A stretch of 64,000 nucleotides of DNA from Planctomycetota bacterium (lineage in GTDB: Bacteria; Planctomycetota; PLA2; JAEUHO01): contig JANQJW010000056.1 in assembly GCA_028281445.1 (NCBI GenBank), forward strand, positions 1 through 64,000, written 5' to 3'. A model generated the notes under the pieces. That model was not told where the DNA came from. It did not search any database and was given only the letters and a program-made list of their open reading frames with translations. Shown in pieces: positions 33,069 to 41,665 of this stretch. A program made the translations under genes and the position numbers. Numbering within the stretch: the first letter of the stretch is position 1; every line of letters begins with the position of its first letter.

Positions 33069-34703
33069 TCATGCGGACGCATCCGCGTAGGCGCGCCAGC
33101 CCTCGGGCAGGCGGTAGTCGAGATAGTCCTCCTTGAGGACCCACGCCCGCAGGGCCGGGTCGTCGCGCACCTCTCGCTGGTGCCAGGCGAAGCCGCGCTC
33201 GTGCGCGTGCGCGAGACGCCGCCGGATCCCCTCTGCGTCCGTTGCCTTGCGGTGTCTGCGCTTGAGCTTCTTCACCTCGAACGGCCCCTCCACCTCGCCG
33301 CCGTTGGCGCGCAGCCGCGTGAAGGAGTCACAGACGCCGTGATAGAATTGGTGTGACTCCCACGCCTCGATCGTCAAGCGCTCCTTGTCGATCACGTGCC
33401 ACAGACGCGCACCGGGGCGGTAGACGGTCTCGAGGCCCGACGACTTGAGGCGGTTCGCAAGCCCCGTCTCGCCGTCCCCTTGGAAGCGCTGTAGCGACTT
33501 CGGAATGCAGTCCGGGTGCGTTCCGCCGAGATCGAGGAAGGTCTGCTTGCGGATCGAGAAATTGAGCCCGAAGACGAAGAGGGGATCGATCGCCTTCGGC
33601 TCCTCGCCCAGGTCGACGAGGCTGAGGTAGACCATCCAGCGGTTCTCGCCCTCCGACGACCAGAACGCGTCGACCCAGTCGGGCGGCTCCGCGGCGTATT
33701 GCGGCGCGCTGCGTCCGCCGACGCAGTGGACGTCCGGATCGGCGAATCCCTCGGCAATCTCGGCGAGCCAGTGCGGATGGGCGAGGATGTCGTCGTCGGT
33801 GAACGTGACCACGTCGCCCCTGGCCTCGGCCACGCCCCGGTGGCGGCCCGACATCAACCCGGGCTCGGGCTCGTCGATGTAGCGGATGCGGCTGGGGTGC
33901 GCAGCCGCGACCGCCTCCATGGCCGCCTTCGTGCCGTCCGTCGAACCGTTGTCGATGGCCAGGATCTCGAAGCGACCGGCCGGGTAGTCCTGGCGGGCCA
34001 GCGACGCCAGCGCCGGGCCGACGCGCGACCCGCCGTTGCGGCTTGGCAGGACGACCGTCACGAAGGGCAGCGCGCTCTCGTCCGGCACCTCGCGCGGCAC
34101 GAGGTGTACGACCATGCTGGTGTTCTCGATGTGGAACAGCGTGCGTCCCGACTCGGCCAGCTCGTCCAGCGCCTGCATCACACCGGGGGCGTAGTCGGCG
34201 TAGTCGTGCCAGAGCACGAGCCCGCCGGGACGCACGAGCTTCAGCGCGTTGTCGGTGTCCGAGCACACGTGCTCGTAGTGATGGTTGGCGTCGACGAAGA
34301 CCATGTCGCAGAGGCCGTGATGAGTGCTGTAGTCGAACGTGAGGCTGTTCCCGTAGAGCTGATGGATGCGTGACTCGTACGGCGTCCCGTGGAACTTGCG
34401 TCCGGGCTCGTCCGGGTAGACGTCGATGTCTTTGTCGAGGACCTCCTGCCCCTCACCGGGCGGGAGATCGAGCGTGTAGATCTCGGCTTCGCTGTTCGCC
34501 GCGACCTGAAGTGCGCTGCCGCCCAGGTAGGTCCCGAACTCGAAGAGGCGCTCCGGGCGCCAATACGCCGCGATGCGGCAGAGCGTGTCGAGTTCGGCCG
34601 GCACCATCATCTCGCGGTAGTCGTCCGTCAGCTCGAAGTAGCGCGGCTCACACGCGGCGCTGCCCGGAAGGACCTGTGCCAGAGGAACGGTGGGAAGCGC
34701 CAT
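33069..34703 (-). CDS. Fusion of SAM methyltransferase and family 2 glycosyltransferase
   Basis: A 544-residue bifunctional protein. Residues about 40-205 form a class I methyltransferase of the Methyltransf_24 type: LFEFGTYLGGSALQVAANSE is the SAM loop, and CDMVFVDANHHYEH with GGLVLWHDYA are its acidic and post-acidic motifs. Residues 215-480 form a GT-A glycosyltransferase (FVTVVLPSRNGGSRVGPAL, ILAIDNGSTDGTKAAM, VVTFTDDDILAHPHW with the DXD acid cluster). The C-terminal 60 residues are basic. Fusion suggests that a sugar is transferred and then methylated, or the reverse, on the same glycan. It lies 23 bases downstream of the gene starting at 36616. Confidence 0.82.
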   Translation of the reverse strand: MALPTVPLAQVLPGSAACEPRYFELTDDYREMMVPAELDTLCRIAAYWRPERLFEFGTYLGGSALQVAANSEAEIYTLDLPPGEGQEVLDKDIDVYPDEPGRKFHGTPYESRIHQLYGNSLTFDYSTHHGLCDMVFVDANHHYEHVCSDTDNALKLVRPGGLVLWHDYADYAPGVMQALDELAESGRTLFHIENTSMVVHLVPREVPDESALPFVTVVLPSRNGGSRVGPALASLARQDYPAGRFEILAIDNGSTDGTKAAMEAVAAAHPSRIRYIDEPEPGLMSGRHRGVAEARGDVVTFTDDDILAHPHWLAEIAEGFADPDVHCVGGRSAPQYAAEPPDWVDAFWSSEGENRWMVYLSLVDLGEEPKAIDPLFVFGLNFSIRKQTFLDLGGTHPDCIPKSLQRFQGDGETGLANRLKSSGLETVYRPGARLWHVIDKERLTIEAWESHQFYHGVCDSFTRLRANGGEVEGPFEVKKLKRRHRKATDAEGIRRRLAHAHERGFAWHQREVRDDPALRAWVLKEDYLDYRLPEGWRAYADASA

Positions 34704-34726
34704 GGTGGGTCCTTGTATCCCGAAAG

Positions 34727-36616
34727 CTACGCAGGCCCTCGCCCGATCACGGCGTCCATCGCGGGCGCGTCATCCTCGTGCGCGCTCTGCGCGGCGAACG
34801 CCTGCATCTGCGCTCGCAGCGGGCCGGGGTCCTCGAGAAACGAGCGAACCTCCGCCCACAGGTCGTCGGCGCTGCGCGCAAGCGGACCGGCTTCGGAACA
34901 GAGGGACTCGTGCGGCCGCGAGGGCGTGCTGCCGATCAGCGCGTCCGGCCAGAAGAACACCGTCGGCACGCCGATCCGGATGACGTGCGCGAGCGCGGAG
35001 CCGTAGTAGTTGAGGCCGACCACGAGGTCGGTCTCGCGGAGCGTCGCATGCAGGTCGGCGTCGGGCGGGAGGCGCGCGTCCAGGACGGGAGCGCCCGCGG
35101 CCGCGAGCAGGCCCTCGTCCGTGTAGTGCGGGTGCGTCTTGATGCGAACGACGAGCCGGTCGGCGAGGTCCTCCGGCGGGTAGACGACGGCGCGCAAGCC
35201 CTCGATCTGGGAGCGGCCGCGGATCGTCGCCGCGGCCGTCCCCGCGAGCCCGATGGTGTTGGTCAACACGACGATGCGCGTGCTCCCCGGCGGCGCGTCC
35301 GCGGGGACCGCGACGGCGGGGTACTCATGATCCTGTACGAGCCCACGGCACGCGACGATGCGCGAGGCCTCGACGCCGTACATCTCGAGCAGGCGACGTT
35401 GCAACGGCAGGCTGTAGAGGATCGACCCACAGCGCAGCGTGCTGAGATCGTCCCCCTGCAGCGCACCGTGGGGCACGGCGAAGCTGGAGACCCCCAGGCG
35501 CTCGGCCGCCTCCGCAGGGAGCTGGGACTCGGCGTCCTGAAGGGAGCTGACAAGGACGGCGTGCGGCTGCGCTTGCTCCCAGATCGCACGCCAGCGGCGG
35601 TAGAGCGCATCGAGCTGCGGCCAGCGCACGCGGCTGAAGTAGTCGAACTGAAACGGGACCGCGGCAAGGGTCGCACCCCAAGGCTGGTCCGCTTCCGTCG
35701 TCGCCAGGGTCTTGCAGGACGCAGCGAAGCGCGCGCCCAGGTCCGCGTCCACCGCTTCCATGGCCGGCCCCGGCAACACCGGGATGTCCCAGCGCGCTGC
35801 GATCTCGGCGGCGCGATGCGCGTCGTCTTCCAGGAGCACGGCCCCGAGCGCATCCGGGTAGCAGGCCTTGAGCTCCGCGACGATCGGCGAGTGTCGATGA
35901 AACTCATGTGCGTTGAAGGCGAGAACCACACGGCCGCGCAGGAGATCGGGATCGGATGCGGGCCGGCCTGGCGCGGTGTCCGCCTTCGCGCCGGACCGCC
36001 GGCGGCGCGTGAGTCTGCGCAGGCCCCGGTCGAAACGACGCAGGCCGTCGCGCAGCGAGTCGTACCAGCCCGCGGCGGACGCTTCGATGTCGCTGCCGTC
36101 GTGCGGCGCTTCTCCGAACATGCTGGGCACCGCCACGCCCGGCAGCCGGTGCTTCCACACGGCGCCGCAGACATCGCTGGGCCCTTCGTAGTAGCGCAGG
36201 TGGCGCGGCATGGCACGTTGCGGGAAGCGGAGCGTCTCCACGCCGCGCTCGCGGAACGCCTCGGCGAGGGCGTCCGCCAGGATCGCGTCCGCCCAGAACC
36301 AGCGCATCGCGTGATGATCGAGCTCGGGCCAGCAGATCCCGCTCGAGGTCAGCCCCTCGCGTGCGCCCTCGTACCAACCGTGCTCGCAGGCGAGCGCCCG
36401 CTCGCGGACCGCGCGCATCGCCTCGGCGCCGACCCAGTCGTCAGGCAGCGTGAACGACCGTCCCGCGGCGTGCGCAGCGGCGATCGCCTCGACGTCGAGC
36501 GCCAGCAGGCTCGCGCGGTCCTCGCGCCGTGCGCCCAGATCGGCGGCCGATACGGGATCGGAGCCGAAGAACGCGAAGAGGCTGCCTCCGGGATGCTCTC
36601 GATCGTCGGCAGGCAT
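34727..36616 (-). CDS. Putative GT-B-like surface glycan protein (unassigned)
   Basis: A 629-residue protein that I cannot place in a family. It has no signal peptide or membrane helix. The N-terminal half is rich in Trp, His and Asp. The C-terminal half looks like a GT-B nucleotide-sugar domain: RIVVLTNTIGLAGT, then VVRIKTHPHYTDEGLLAAAG (a pattern shared with CDP-glycerol- and capsule-transferase-like proteins) and VVGLNYYGSALAHVIRIGVP near the end. It leads the minus-strand glycosyltransferase block, divergent from the SpsF gene. A glycosyl- or polyol-phosphate transferase is the best guess. The start at ATG 36616 is a judgement; the frame stays open upstream. Confidence 0.5.
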   Translation of the reverse strand: MPADDREHPGGSLFAFFGSDPVSAADLGARREDRASLLALDVEAIAAAHAAGRSFTLPDDWVGAEAMRAVRERALACEHGWYEGAREGLTSSGICWPELDHHAMRWFWADAILADALAEAFRERGVETLRFPQRAMPRHLRYYEGPSDVCGAVWKHRLPGVAVPSMFGEAPHDGSDIEASAAGWYDSLRDGLRRFDRGLRRLTRRRRSGAKADTAPGRPASDPDLLRGRVVLAFNAHEFHRHSPIVAELKACYPDALGAVLLEDDAHRAAEIAARWDIPVLPGPAMEAVDADLGARFAASCKTLATTEADQPWGATLAAVPFQFDYFSRVRWPQLDALYRRWRAIWEQAQPHAVLVSSLQDAESQLPAEAAERLGVSSFAVPHGALQGDDLSTLRCGSILYSLPLQRRLLEMYGVEASRIVACRGLVQDHEYPAVAVPADAPPGSTRIVVLTNTIGLAGTAAATIRGRSQIEGLRAVVYPPEDLADRLVVRIKTHPHYTDEGLLAAAGAPVLDARLPPDADLHATLRETDLVVGLNYYGSALAHVIRIGVPTVFFWPDALIGSTPSRPHESLCSEAGPLARSADDLWAEVRSFLEDPGPLRAQMQAFAAQSAHEDDAPAMDAVIGRGPA

Positions 36617-36722
36617 CGGGTGTCCTGGGGTTGCTGCGGGCAGCACGATACGATTCGCGCGGCGGCCGATGGTACAGGCGTGTACTCGATGACCACGACC
36701 CGGCTCGGAGGTGGATTCGCGC

Positions 36723-37436
36723 GTGAAGGTGACCGGCATCATCGTCTCGCGCATGGACTCGCGTCGGCTCCCGGGGAAGGTCCTGGAGCCCCTGGGCGGC
36801 CTGCCTCTTGTCGAGGTGACGTACGAACGGGCCCGGCGCGCACGGCGCCTGGACGAGGTCGTGCTGGCCACGAGCGATCGCACCGTCGACGATCCGCTCG
36901 CAGCCTGGGCCGCGAACCGGGAGATCGCCGTCTTCCGCGGTGCGGCCGACGACGTGGCCGGACGCCTCCTCGCGGCGGCAACCCACCGGGAGGCCGACTA
37001 CGCCTTTCGCCTCAACGGCGACTCCCCCTTCGTCGATCCGGCCCTGCTCGACGAAGCCGCGGCGCTGCTCGACGATGGCCGGCCCGATCTCGTGAGCAAT
37101 CTCGGCAAGCGTCACTTCCCGTATGGCGTCGCCGTCGAGCTGTTCCGGGTCGGCGCGCTGGAGGAGGCGCGGGCCCTGATGACGACCCCGGAGCTGCGCG
37201 AACACGCGACGCAGGCGTTCTACCGTCATCCGGAGCGGTTCGACATCCGCTGGATGGAGATCCCGGACAACGCGTGGAAGACTGCTCGTCTGGTCGTCGA
37301 CACCGAGGCAGACTACCGGCTCATGACGGCCGTTGCCGAGGCGCTGGGGGACGAGCTCCTCACGGCGGACTGGCGGCGCGTCGCGCAAACCTGGATGGAC
37401 GAGACGTCCCCCACCACGGACCACGAGCCCTCATGA
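36723..37436 (+). CDS. SpsF-type sugar nucleotidyltransferase
   Basis: A 237-residue protein of the CMP-sialate/KDO cytidylyltransferase superfamily, SpsF branch. The opening VTGIIVSRMDSRRLPGKVLE is the nucleotide-binding loop. YAFRLNGDSPFVDPALLDEA holds the conserved acidic metal site. It probably activates the nonulosonic acid made by the NeuB-like enzyme two genes downstream, forming a CMP-sugar. GGAGG at 36707-36711 is 11 bases from GTG 36723; the GTG at 36711 overlaps that site, so 36723 is preferred. Its stop overlaps the next gene's ATG by four bases. Confidence 0.78.
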   Translation: MKVTGIIVSRMDSRRLPGKVLEPLGGLPLVEVTYERARRARRLDEVVLATSDRTVDDPLAAWAANREIAVFRGAADDVAGRLLAAATHREADYAFRLNGDSPFVDPALLDEAAALLDDGRPDLVSNLGKRHFPYGVAVELFRVGALEEARALMTTPELREHATQAFYRHPERFDIRWMEIPDNAWKTARLVVDTEADYRLMTAVAEALGDELLTADWRRVAQTWMDETSPTTDHEPS

Positions 37437-38512
37437 TCACTCTGTTCGTCATCCGGCCGATCGGGTTCAACATCGGCAACGAGGCCATCGCCATGGGCGT
37501 CCAGGAGTGGATCCTCGAGGCCTTCGGCCACGCGGTGAACATCATCACACTGCCCGCCACGTCGCGCTGGGAGACCCACGCGCGCTCGGGACTCACGAAG
37601 CGGACGATCCACGAGATCAACCAGTACGGCCACGGCGTGATCGTGGGCGGCGGCAACATCTACGAGAACGGCGAGATCGACCTCCACCCGGACTCGCTGC
37701 CCGCGCTCGAAGCCCCCCTCATGCTGTTCAGCCTGGCGCGCGGCCGCATCTTCAACCGCCACGACGAGCTGGTGGATCGCACGGACGTGATTCCCGACGC
37801 GCGCCTCCGGGCCCTCGACGATCACGCCATGCTCTCGCTCTCGCGGGACAAGGCAACGCATGCCTACCTCGAGTCGATCGGCTGCAGCAAGACGACCGTC
37901 GGGGGCTGCCCGACGATCTTCCTGAAGCGCTTCGAAAGCCGCCTTCCGGAGGTGAGCGAGGCAGACCGGGGGCTTTGCCTCATATCGGTACGCAACCCCG
38001 GGCTGATGAACGTCTCGCTCCGACGCCAGGCGCACGTGCGCGCCGAGATCGAGGCGCTCATCGACATGGCGCGTAAGGAAGACATCGGCGAGATCCGCCT
38101 GCTCTGCCACGATCATCGCGACATCCCGTTCGCCGTCTCGTTCGGGGACGTCCCGTATATGTACACGAGCGACGTCTATCAGTACCTGGCCGTGCTGAAG
38201 GCGTGCGCCCTCAACATCAGCTATCGCGTCCACTCGGCGCTGCCGTGCATGGCCTTCGGGCGCCCGTTCATCAAGGTCAGCTACGACGAGCGCGGCTTGA
38301 GCCTGATGGACACCGTGGGCTTCGGCGACTGGAACATCAACATGGTCGAGAGCGACGTCGTCGAGGCCGTGCGCGATCGCATGGACCGCCTGGACAGCCT
38401 CTCGAGCCAGCTCGAGGCGGCCAAGCCGGTCTGGGGCGAGCTGGAGACGACGCAGCGCGAGGCGTTCCAAGGCTTCGCGGCCGCGGTCGAGGAGTACGCG
38501 AGCAACGCATGA
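37433..38512 (+). CDS. Polysaccharide pyruvyl transferase-like protein
   Basis: A 359-residue protein of the CsaB/WcaK pyruvyltransferase type. The N-terminus has FVIRPIGFNIGNEAIAMGVQ, and the mid-region YGHGVIVGGGNIYENG is the glycine-rich nucleotide-binding-like turn. The C-terminal YRVHSALPCMAFGRPFIKVSYDERG is the family's most conserved block, with the catalytic-type His in RVHS. Such enzymes add a ketal-linked pyruvate to a sugar, giving the glycan a negative charge. It is sandwiched between the SpsF-type and NeuB-type genes with four-base overlaps at both ends, which ties it to the same glycan. Confidence 0.78.
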   Translation: MITLFVIRPIGFNIGNEAIAMGVQEWILEAFGHAVNIITLPATSRWETHARSGLTKRTIHEINQYGHGVIVGGGNIYENGEIDLHPDSLPALEAPLMLFSLARGRIFNRHDELVDRTDVIPDARLRALDDHAMLSLSRDKATHAYLESIGCSKTTVGGCPTIFLKRFESRLPEVSEADRGLCLISVRNPGLMNVSLRRQAHVRAEIEALIDMARKEDIGEIRLLCHDHRDIPFAVSFGDVPYMYTSDVYQYLAVLKACALNISYRVHSALPCMAFGRPFIKVSYDERGLSLMDTVGFGDWNINMVESDVVEAVRDRMDRLDSLSSQLEAAKPVWGELETTQREAFQGFAAAVEEYASNA

Positions 38513-39516
38513 GCGACACGACCTCCAACATCCACGTCATCGCCGAGGCGGGCACGAACCACAACGCCGATCCGGAGACCGGCAAGCGTCTGATCGACGC
38601 CGCCGTCGCGGCGGGCGCCGACTCGGTGAAGTTCCAGGTCATCTACCCCGAGGGGCTCTACCTCACCCACCTCTGGGAAGGCGAGCAGCTCGTCGAGAAC
38701 GAAGTCGTCGCGATCCGCCGGCGCGGCATGCTGACGGACGAGGACTACGCGGATCTGAACCGCTACGCAGCCGAGCAGGGCATCCCGATGAGCGCTTCGG
38801 TCTTCGACCAACGCGGCATCGACCTGATCGCCGGGCTGGATGCGCCCTATCTCAAGCTCGCGTCGTGCGACCTCAACAACACGACGCTCCTGCGCCAGGC
38901 CGCGGCGACCGGCAAGAAGCTCATCGTCTCCACGGGCATGGCCTCGCTCGCCGAGGTCGAGCGTTCGGTGAAGGCGATCCTCGACACGGGGCACGAAGAC
39001 GTGGTGCTGCTGCACTGCGTGTCGGTGTACCCGTGCCCGACCGAGCAGATGAACGTGGGCTTCATCGAGACGCTCAAGCGCGAGTTCGGGCTGCCTGTCG
39101 GCCTCTCCGATCACACGGAGGAGGATGTTGCCGCGCCGATGGCCGTGGCACTGGGCGCCATCTGGTTCGAAAAGCACTATACGCTCGACCGCTCGGCCGA
39201 GGGTTTCGACCACGCCTACGCGATGGAGCCGGACGCGCTTGCCCGCTACGTGTCCGTGATCCGAAACGCGGAGAAGGCGCTCACCGCGCCTGCGACCAAG
39301 GTGTCCGAGGCGGAGGCCGAGACGGCGCAGCGCGCCCGCCGCGGCATCTACGCGGCGCGCGACTTGTCCGCGGGCAGCGTGTTGGCGGCGGAGGATCTCC
39401 TGATCGTCCGGCCCGAGGGTCCCATCAACCCGCAGGACGCCGACGCCTTGATTGGAAAGACGCTCGCGGCCGACCTCGACCGCTTCCGGCCGTTCACGCA
39501 GGACGGCCTGAGCTAG
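38509..39516 (+). CDS. N-acetylneuraminate synthase family protein (NeuB-like)
   Basis: A 335-residue sialic acid synthase-type enzyme. It condenses phosphoenolpyruvate with a six-carbon N-acetyl amino sugar to give a nine-carbon nonulosonic acid. The TIM barrel opens IHVIAEAGTNHNADPETGKR, and KFQVIYPEGLYL, KLASCDLNNTTLL and HCVSVYPCPTEQMN carry the PEP and metal contacts. FEKHYTLDRSAEGFDHAYAM follows. A C-terminal SAF/antifreeze-like domain (RGIYAARDLSAGSVLAAEDL, residues about 275-330) is intact, as in full-length NeuB, PseI and LegI. Whether the product is sialic, legionaminic or pseudaminic acid cannot be told by reading. The start overlaps the previous stop. Confidence 0.88.
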   Translation: MSDTTSNIHVIAEAGTNHNADPETGKRLIDAAVAAGADSVKFQVIYPEGLYLTHLWEGEQLVENEVVAIRRRGMLTDEDYADLNRYAAEQGIPMSASVFDQRGIDLIAGLDAPYLKLASCDLNNTTLLRQAAATGKKLIVSTGMASLAEVERSVKAILDTGHEDVVLLHCVSVYPCPTEQMNVGFIETLKREFGLPVGLSDHTEEDVAAPMAVALGAIWFEKHYTLDRSAEGFDHAYAMEPDALARYVSVIRNAEKALTAPATKVSEAEAETAQRARRGIYAARDLSAGSVLAAEDLLIVRPEGPINPQDADALIGKTLAADLDRFRPFTQDGLS

Positions 39517-39536
39517 TCGCGACAGCTAGTCGCGAC
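39511..39536. repeat. 13-base tandem duplication over two convergent stop codons
   Basis: AGCTAGTCGCGAC occurs twice with no spacer. The first copy contains the TAG that ends the NeuB-like gene on the plus strand. The second contains, on the minus strand, the TAG that ends the convergent methyltransferase gene. CTAG is palindromic, so each copy could serve as a stop for either strand. Confidence 0.85.
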
Positions 39537-40530
39537 GTAGCGCGGCAATCCAGAGGTGGCCGGAGAGCCGGTTCTCTGCGAGGAAGGTCTGGAACGCCGC
39601 GCGGGCGGTGTCGTCCTCGCCGGCGTAGAGCTCACGCAGGAACGGGTGTGCGTCGAGATCGAGATCGCCGCGCTCGGCCGCTTTGCCGACGAGATCGACG
39701 TCCAGCTTGCCGGGCGTCTCCACCTCGACGACCTCCATGTCGCAGCGCTCGAGCAGGCCTGCAAGGGATGACGGGCAGAAGTAGTTCAAGTGCTCGTGGT
39801 CGAAGGTGCCGGAACGCGTGCCGAGAACGGCGTTGTCGAATCCCCGACCGTTGGGGCAACTGAAGATCATCAGCCCGCCCGGACGCAGCAAACGGCGGCA
39901 TCCGCGCACGAACACCTCGGGATCGAACACGTGCTCGATGACCTCGAAGGCCGCGACGACGTCGGCGAACGCCTCGCCCTCGACGCGCTCCAGGGGTTGC
40001 TCGATCACCTCGAACCCGCGCTTGCGACAGGTCTCGGCGAGATCGGACGTCATCTCAAGGGCCACGATGCGCTCGAAGGCGTCCAGCTCGCGGACGGCCT
40101 CGCAGAAGGTACCGAACGCGGAGCCGACTTCGAGCAGCGTGCCGCGCGCGACGCCGTGGCGCTCGCAGTAGGCGAGCGTGCGGGCTGCACGGGGGCGGAA
40201 CAAGCCGTCGCGGCGGGCATCTTCGGTGGCCGGGAAGATGTGCTCGTTCCAGTACGCGTAGTTCTGCGAGGTCGCGTAGAACTCCTCGAGCGTCTCGTTC
40301 GAGGGTCGCGGGTTCGTGTAGATCGTGCCGCACGCCGGGCACTCGCGGTACGCGAAGCCCTCTTTCTCGCCGAACGGCGTGCTCTCAGACGATCCGCACG
40401 CCGGGCAGGGCACCTCGACCCAGGCATCGCGGCGGTCCCGCAGGAACTGCTTGTCGGCCTCGAGCGCGGCAGTCTTGTCGGCCATGAGCTTCGCGGGACG
40501 GATGTCTTCTTCCGTGAGGCGGTCGCTCAT
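39526..40530 (-). CDS. Class I SAM-dependent methyltransferase with zinc ribbon
   Basis: A 334-residue protein. The N-terminus has a zinc-ribbon pair (VPCPACGSSE and YRECPACGTIY, residues about 40-70), then a methyltransferase domain with GTLLEVGSAFGTFCEAV as the SAM motif and RLLRPGGLMIFSCPN as the later strand. This layout is common in C-methyl and N-methyl sugar methyltransferases of deoxysugar and O-antigen loci. It is the last gene of the minus-strand block from 44194, and its ATG overlaps the preceding stop. It is probably a glycan methyltransferase; the modified atom is unknown. Confidence 0.82.
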   Translation of the reverse strand: MSDRLTEEDIRPAKLMADKTAALEADKQFLRDRRDAWVEVPCPACGSSESTPFGEKEGFAYRECPACGTIYTNPRPSNETLEEFYATSQNYAYWNEHIFPATEDARRDGLFRPRAARTLAYCERHGVARGTLLEVGSAFGTFCEAVRELDAFERIVALEMTSDLAETCRKRGFEVIEQPLERVEGEAFADVVAAFEVIEHVFDPEVFVRGCRRLLRPGGLMIFSCPNGRGFDNAVLGTRSGTFDHEHLNYFCPSSLAGLLERCDMEVVEVETPGKLDVDLVGKAAERGDLDLDAHPFLRELYAGEDDTARAAFQTFLAENRLSGHLWIAALRRD

Positions 40531-41660
40531 GACGTGGCGTCCCAGATGTTGTCCTTGATCCAGCTGCCGTTCTCGCGGCGCCATACGCGGGCATCGCGGA
40601 ACCCGTCGGCAACCTCATCGAACTCGGCCTCCGTGAAGCCCGTGTACTCGAGCCAGCGTTCGAGATCCCTACGCGGCTTGACGTGATCGTACTCGCGCAC
40701 GAGCTCGATGCCGCGGTCGCGGTCGATGTAGCCGTCGCGGATGTCCTTGGCGGCATGGTCCGACGCCCGCCCGTAGCCAAACTTCACGAACTTCATGTAG
40801 TCGTGGATGCCGTTCTCGTGCATGTCGTCGAGATTGGACATCGTGCGATAGGTGCGCTCGAACGGCTGCCTGGCCATCTCGAACCCGTAGAGCTCGCGCA
40901 TGAGATCGGCGTGCTGGTTCGGATCCCACTTGAAGAAGTTGCCGATGTAGATGCCCTTGACGTCGAGGTCGGCAAACTCGCGGTCCGAGGGGAAGCGGAG
41001 CCAGAGCAGGTCCTTGGCCTCGATGCCCTCGTCTTCGTCGATCATGCGGCGCCAGTCGTAGCCCCGCAGATCGTGCTCCAGTACGGTGCGCTTGTTGTAC
41101 TCGACGTAGTCGTCCGGCGAGAACATGCCGGCGATGGTCCACGTCGCCTCGCCCCAGACGACGAGCGGAATGCGGTACCGCACGGCGACGATCATCGGCA
41201 CGATCTTGATGCCGGCATGCGCGTGCCAGTTCATATCGCCCATCTTCCGGAAGCAAAGTCGGTTGAGCTTTCGGAGCGTGTCGATGCCGGGCCCGAACAC
41301 GATGTGGTCGACGCCGAGCTGATCGCGCATGCGATCGAGGTTCGCCTGCCCCTCGGGCAGGTAATTGTTGCCGTGATACGTAACGAGCAACGGATTGAGA
41401 CCGTACTCCTTCTTGATGATGTGCGCCTGCCAGTAGCTGTCCTTGCCGCCGCTCACGGGAATGATGCAGTCGTAGTTGCTCTGATCCGGGTTGCGGTAGC
41501 GATCCAGGAGCTCTTCGAACTTCTGCTTGCGGGTGCTCCACATCTCGTCGCCGAGCTTGTTGTACTCCTCGGCAACGCGGCAGCTGCTGCACACCCCCTC
41601 GTCGTCGAGGATGAGATTGACCGCCACCTCGGGATAGACGCATCGACTGCAGTACTGCAC
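40527..41660 (-). CDS. N-acetyl sugar amidotransferase (WbpG/PseA-like)
   Basis: A 377-residue PP-loop ATPase of the N-acetyl sugar amidotransferase family. It converts an acetamido group to an acetamidino group using ammonia from a HisH/HisF pair. The ATP pyrophosphatase loop is SGGKDS at residues 70-75. Two CXXC pairs at residues 4/7 and 24/27 (CSRC, CSSC) suggest a zinc site. HAGIKIVPMIVAVRYRIPLV and GEATWTIAGMFSPDDYVEYN match the family core. The HisF- and HisH-like genes lie immediately upstream (five-base gap and overlap), the same trio as in Pseudomonas O-antigen and Campylobacter flagellar glycan loci. Confidence 0.88.
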   Translation of the reverse strand: MQYCSRCVYPEVAVNLILDDEGVCSSCRVAEEYNKLGDEMWSTRKQKFEELLDRYRNPDQSNYDCIIPVSGGKDSYWQAHIIKKEYGLNPLLVTYHGNNYLPEGQANLDRMRDQLGVDHIVFGPGIDTLRKLNRLCFRKMGDMNWHAHAGIKIVPMIVAVRYRIPLVVWGEATWTIAGMFSPDDYVEYNKRTVLEHDLRGYDWRRMIDEDEGIEAKDLLWLRFPSDREFADLDVKGIYIGNFFKWDPNQHADLMRELYGFEMARQPFERTYRTMSNLDDMHENGIHDYMKFVKFGYGRASDHAAKDIRDGYIDRDRGIELVREYDHVKPRRDLERWLEYTGFTEAEFDEVADGFRDARVWRRENGSWIKDNIWDATS

Positions 41661-41665
41661 CGCGC

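Noticed and set aside
34370..37432. Plus-strand open frame of about 1000 codons leading into the pyruvyltransferase-like gene
   Set aside because: It is antisense to two glycan genes and crosses the SpsF gene in another frame; only the final 359 residues match a family.
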